Source: JAJKJG01 sp036389455
Lineage (GTDB): Bacteria; Pseudomonadota; Alphaproteobacteria; Rhizobiales; Beijerinckiaceae
Assembly: GCA_036389455.1 (NCBI GenBank)
Contig: DASVPW010000091.1
Location: 35,605-99,604, forward strand
Direction: 5' to 3'
Length of the DNA: 64,000 bases
How positions within the stretch are numbered: the first letter of the stretch is position 1; every line of letters starts with the position of its first letter. The notes beneath the pieces are model-generated. The model was not told the origin of the DNA and did not search any database. It was given only the letters and a program-made list of their open reading frames with translations. Shown in pieces: positions 61,124 through 64,000 of this stretch. Both the position numbers and the translations under genes were made by a program.

Positions 61124-61927
61124 ATGCTCGGCTCACATCTTCGGCGCGCGCTCGCCGCGCTCGCGCTTTCTCTTGCGGCTCTCTTCGCCGCGCCCGCGGC
61201 CCGCGCCGACACCGAGGTCGACCTCGCCCTCGTGATCGCGGTCGACATCTCCTACTCCATGGACGTGGACGAGCTCGCGTTGCAGCGGCAGGGGTTCGCC
61301 GATGCCTTCCGCTCGCCGCAGGTGCACGACGCGATCCGGCGCGGCCAGATCGGCCGGATCGCGGTCGTCTACTTCGAGTGGGCCGGCTCCTGGGACCAGC
61401 GCGTGATCGTGCCCTGGAGCGTCCTCGACGGCCCGGAGAGCGCGTCCTTGTTCGCCGAGAAGGTGGCGGCCCAGCCGGTCCGCCGCGCCCAGCGCACCTC
61501 GATCTCGGGCGCGATCGACTTCGCCATGAAGCTCCTCGGCGAGAGCGCGGTCGACGCGACCCGGCGGGTCGTCGACATCTCGGGCGACGGGCCGAACAAC
61601 CAGGGCCGCCCGGTGACCCTCGCCCGCGCCGAGGCCCTCGCGCAGGGGGTCACCATCAACGGCCTGCCGATCATGCTGAAGGCGCCCGGCTACCTCGACA
61701 TCCACGACCTCGACGCCTACTACCGCGACTGCGTCATCGGCGGCCAGGGCGCCTTCGTGGTCCCGGCCCGCGACCGGGAGCAGTTCCCGGCCGCCATCAA
61801 GACCAAGATCCTCCTGGAGGTCGCCGGGATCGTGCCGCCGCAGCCGCTCGTGCGGCCGGCCCAGGACGGGCCGCGCACCAACTGCATGATCGGCGAGAAC
61901 CAGTGGCGGGACCGGATGGGCAATTGA
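61124..61927 (+). CDS. DUF1194/VWA-domain secreted protein
   Basis: 267 residues with a signal peptide (cut near ARAD). AVDISYSMDVDE is the MIDAS (DxSxS) motif of a VWA domain, with DISGDGPNNQG. Exported; function unknown. Confidence 0.85.
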   Translation: MLGSHLRRALAALALSLAALFAAPAARADTEVDLALVIAVDISYSMDVDELALQRQGFADAFRSPQVHDAIRRGQIGRIAVVYFEWAGSWDQRVIVPWSVLDGPESASLFAEKVAAQPVRRAQRTSISGAIDFAMKLLGESAVDATRRVVDISGDGPNNQGRPVTLARAEALAQGVTINGLPIMLKAPGYLDIHDLDAYYRDCVIGGQGAFVVPARDREQFPAAIKTKILLEVAGIVPPQPLVRPAQDGPRTNCMIGENQWRDRMGN

Positions 61928-62331
61928 TCGGCGGGGCGGGCGGCGACGGGCGTCTCGCCGTCGCTCTTGTGGCGCACGACGCCAAAAAGGCCGCCATGGC
62001 GGATTTCGCGGCCGAGCACGAGCCGGCGCTGTCCCGCTTCGACCTCTACGCCACGGGCACGACCGGCGCCCGGGTCATGGAGCGCTGTCCCTCCCTCTCG
62101 ATCACCCGGCTGAAGAGCGGGCCCCTCGGCGGCGACCAGCAGGTCGGCGCGCTTATCGCGGAGGGGCGGATCGGCGCTCTGATCTTCCTCGTCGACCCGC
62201 TCTCGCCGCACCCGCACGACGTCGACGTGAAGGCGCTCACCCGCCTCGCCCTCGTCTACGACATCCCCCTGGCGCTGAACCGCGCCACGGCCGAGCGGCT
62301 GATCGGAACGCTGGCTCCGAAAATCACATAA
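61924..62331 (+). CDS. mgsA: Methylglyoxal synthase
   Basis: 135 residues. VALVAHDAKKAAMADF, TGTTGARVM, SGPLGGDQQVGALIAEG and FLVDPLSPHPHDVDVKAL are family signatures. TTG start overlaps the upstream stop. Makes methylglyoxal from dihydroxyacetone phosphate. Confidence 0.92.
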   Translation: MIGGAGGDGRLAVALVAHDAKKAAMADFAAEHEPALSRFDLYATGTTGARVMERCPSLSITRLKSGPLGGDQQVGALIAEGRIGALIFLVDPLSPHPHDVDVKALTRLALVYDIPLALNRATAERLIGTLAPKIT

Positions 62332-62343
62332 AGACATCTTTAT
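62328..62343. promoter_or_regulatory. Palindromic operator upstream of ahcY
   Basis: ATAAAGA, two bases, TCTTTAT: a perfect 7-bp palindrome overlapping the mgsA stop, 107 bases before ahcY. It resembles the AT-rich palindromes reported for ArsR-type SAH/methionine regulators. Confidence 0.55.
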
Positions 62344-62449
62344 ATCTTGATTGCTTCCCCGGCGGGTTGCTGCTATGGAGCCGCCGAACCCCAAGGCTCC
62401 GGGCCGACCACGGCTCTCCGATCCAAAGCCCCATCAAGGACAACCGACC

Positions 62450-63880
62450 ATGCCGCAAGCCGCCGCGAAGAAGCACGTCCCCCATCACGACTACGCGGTG
62501 AAGGACATCGGCCTCGCCGACTGGGGCCGCAAGGAGATCGCCATCGCCGAGACCGAGATGCCGGGGCTCATGGCGGTGCGCGAGGAGTACGCCTCAAAGC
62601 AGCCGCTCAAGGGCGCCCGCATCGCCGGCTCGCTCCACATGACGATCCAGACCGCGGTGCTGATCGAGACTCTTTCGGCGCTCGGCGCCGACATCCGCTG
62701 GGTGTCGTGCAACATCTACTCGACGCAGGACCACGCCGCGGCCGCGATCGCGGCCTCCGGCATCCCGGTCTTCGCCTACAAGGGCGAGAGCCTCGAGGAG
62801 TACTGGGAGTTCACCCGCAAGCTGTTCGAGTGGGGCGACGGCGGCACCCCCAACATGATCCTCGACGACGGCGGCGACGCGACCCTCTTCGTGCACCTCG
62901 GCGTCCGCGCCGAGGGCGGCGACGCGGCCTTCCTCGATCAGCCGGGCTCCGAGGAGGAGGAGATCCTCTTCGCCCTCATCAAGCGCACCCTCAAGGAGAA
63001 GCGCCAGGGCTGGTTCGGCGAGCTCGCCAAGGCGATCAAAGGCGTGTCGGAAGAGACCACCACCGGCGTCCACCGCCTCTACGTCATGGAGAAGGAAGGC
63101 AAGCTCCTGTTCCCGGCGATCAACGTCAACGACTCGGTCACGAAATCGAAGTTCGACAACCTCTACGGCTGCCGCGAGTCGCTCGTCGACGGCATCCGCC
63201 GCGGCACCGACGTCATGATGGCCGGCAAGGTCGCGATGGTGGCGGGCTTCGGCGACGTCGGCAAGGGCTCGGCAGCCAGCTTACGCAACGCCGGCTGCCG
63301 GGTGCTCGTCGCCGAGATCGACCCGATCTGCGCCCTGCAGGCCGCCATGGAGGGCTATGAGGTCACGACCATGGAGGACGCGGCGCCGCGCGCCGACATC
63401 TTCGTCACCGCGACCGGCAACAAGGACGTCATCACGCTCGACCACATGCGCGCCATGAAGGACCGGGCGATCGTCTGCAACATCGGCCACTTCGACAACG
63501 AGATCCAGGTCGCGGGCCTGAAGAACCTCAAGTGGCAGAACATCAAGCCGCAGGTCGACGAGATCGAGTTCCCGGACGGGCACCGCATCATCCTGCTCTC
63601 GGAAGGCCGCCTCGTGAACCTCGGCAACGCCATGGGCCACCCGTCCTTCGTGATGTCGGCCTCGTTCACGAACCAGACGCTCGCCCAGATCGAGCTGTGG
63701 GGGAACCCGGACAGGTACGAGCGCAAGGTCTACACCCTGCCGAAGCACCTCGACGAAAAGGTCGCCCGCCTCCACCTCGACAAGATCGGCGCCAAGCTCA
63801 CCCAACTCCGCCCCGACCAGGCAAGCTATATCGGCGTGTCCGAGCAGGGGCCGTTCAAGCCGGATCACTACCGGTATTGA
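62450..63880 (+). CDS. ahcY: S-adenosylhomocysteine hydrolase
   Basis: 476 residues. GSLHMTIQTAVLIETL, NAD-binding GFGDVGKGSA and the C-terminal KPDHYRY are diagnostic. Removes SAH, the product of methyl transfer. ATG 62450 follows AAGGA. Confidence 0.97.
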   Translation: MPQAAAKKHVPHHDYAVKDIGLADWGRKEIAIAETEMPGLMAVREEYASKQPLKGARIAGSLHMTIQTAVLIETLSALGADIRWVSCNIYSTQDHAAAAIAASGIPVFAYKGESLEEYWEFTRKLFEWGDGGTPNMILDDGGDATLFVHLGVRAEGGDAAFLDQPGSEEEEILFALIKRTLKEKRQGWFGELAKAIKGVSEETTTGVHRLYVMEKEGKLLFPAINVNDSVTKSKFDNLYGCRESLVDGIRRGTDVMMAGKVAMVAGFGDVGKGSAASLRNAGCRVLVAEIDPICALQAAMEGYEVTTMEDAAPRADIFVTATGNKDVITLDHMRAMKDRAIVCNIGHFDNEIQVAGLKNLKWQNIKPQVDEIEFPDGHRIILLSEGRLVNLGNAMGHPSFVMSASFTNQTLAQIELWGNPDRYERKVYTLPKHLDEKVARLHLDKIGAKLTQLRPDQASYIGVSEQGPFKPDHYRY

Positions 63881-63900
63881 TCTTTCCGGCGCGCTTGACG

Positions 63901-63928
63901 AAAGGCTCGGCATTGCCGGGCCTTTTTT
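63901..63928 (+). terminator. Rho-independent terminator of ahcY
   Basis: An 11-bp stem with one G-T pair (63901-63911 with 63915-63925), ATT loop, then a run of T residues. It lies 20 bases after the ahcY stop. The rest of the window (63929-64000) shows no gene. Confidence 0.85.
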
Positions 63929-64000
63929 ATGCGCCTGTTCGGTAGAAAACCCGAAGAGTGGTGTTCTTGCGTCGTCATCACTCGTAACACCCGCATCCTT

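Overview
The window reads as chromosome of a high-GC alphaproteobacterium of the order Hyphomicrobiales, possibly near Methylobacteriaceae. This is inferred from gene content: a HWE-family histidine kinase, a CP4-like class II EPSP synthase, a TIGR02300-type zinc-ribbon protein, DUF1285 and DUF6111 proteins, a Cu/Zn superoxide dismutase and the dxs/tlyA/rRNA-methylase neighbourhood. Three tRNA genes are visible: Ser-GGA, Arg-CCG and Ala-GGC. I see no CRISPR array, rRNA operon or phage structural module.

Layout. 1-1.26 kb: a beta-lactamase/transpeptidase-like serine hydrolase on the minus strand. 1.36-20.33 kb: an accessory region of visibly lower and mixed GC, bounded by two imperfect ~214-bp direct repeats, the right one abutting tRNA-Ser(GGA). 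It holds a GMC oxidoreductase fused to a DUF1080 domain, a GT4 glycosyltransferase, a graveyard of broken genes (Fe/Mn superoxide dismutase, ParB/DNA methylase, two IS5-family transposases), a compact eight-gene plus-strand operon (8.1-17.0 kb), an AT-richer membrane-protein gene and an opposing gene of unknown function. 20.4-31.4 kb: msrA, a PAS/HWE histidine kinase, a TerC-like membrane protein, a lone molybdopterin-binding oxidoreductase subunit, three tandem orphan substrate-binding proteins plus a decayed fourth, an HTH protein and tRNA-Arg. 32-46 kb: polA; a minus-strand DUF1285/Nudix/DUF6111/cca cluster; and a MoxR-DUF58-DUF4159-membrane-protein operon ending at a strong shared terminator. 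46-56 kb: an OxlT-like transporter, a GNAT, a Sua5-type protein, an acyl-CoA dehydrogenase/enoyl-CoA hydratase pair, and rRNA methylase, tlyA, sodC and dxs. 56-64 kb: an orphan PD-(D/E)XK-like nuclease, tRNA-Ala, aroA-cmk, a VWA protein, mgsA and ahcY.

The most unusual system is the 8.1-17.0 kb operon. A textbook sigma-54 promoter precedes an NMT1/THI5-type ABC importer (binding protein, permease, ATPase), a GHKL sensor without a recognisable histidine box, a receiver-AAA-HTH sigma-54 activator, a two-helix membrane protein, a short ThiC paralogue that keeps its Fe-S cysteines but has a changed active-site loop, and an unrecognised protein. Junctions are overlapping or nearly so, suggesting that sensing, uptake and radical-SAM conversion of one compound are encoded together. 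The substrate is unknown. A second unexpected feature is an apparent extra copy of the polymerase thumb subdomain inside the linker of PolA.
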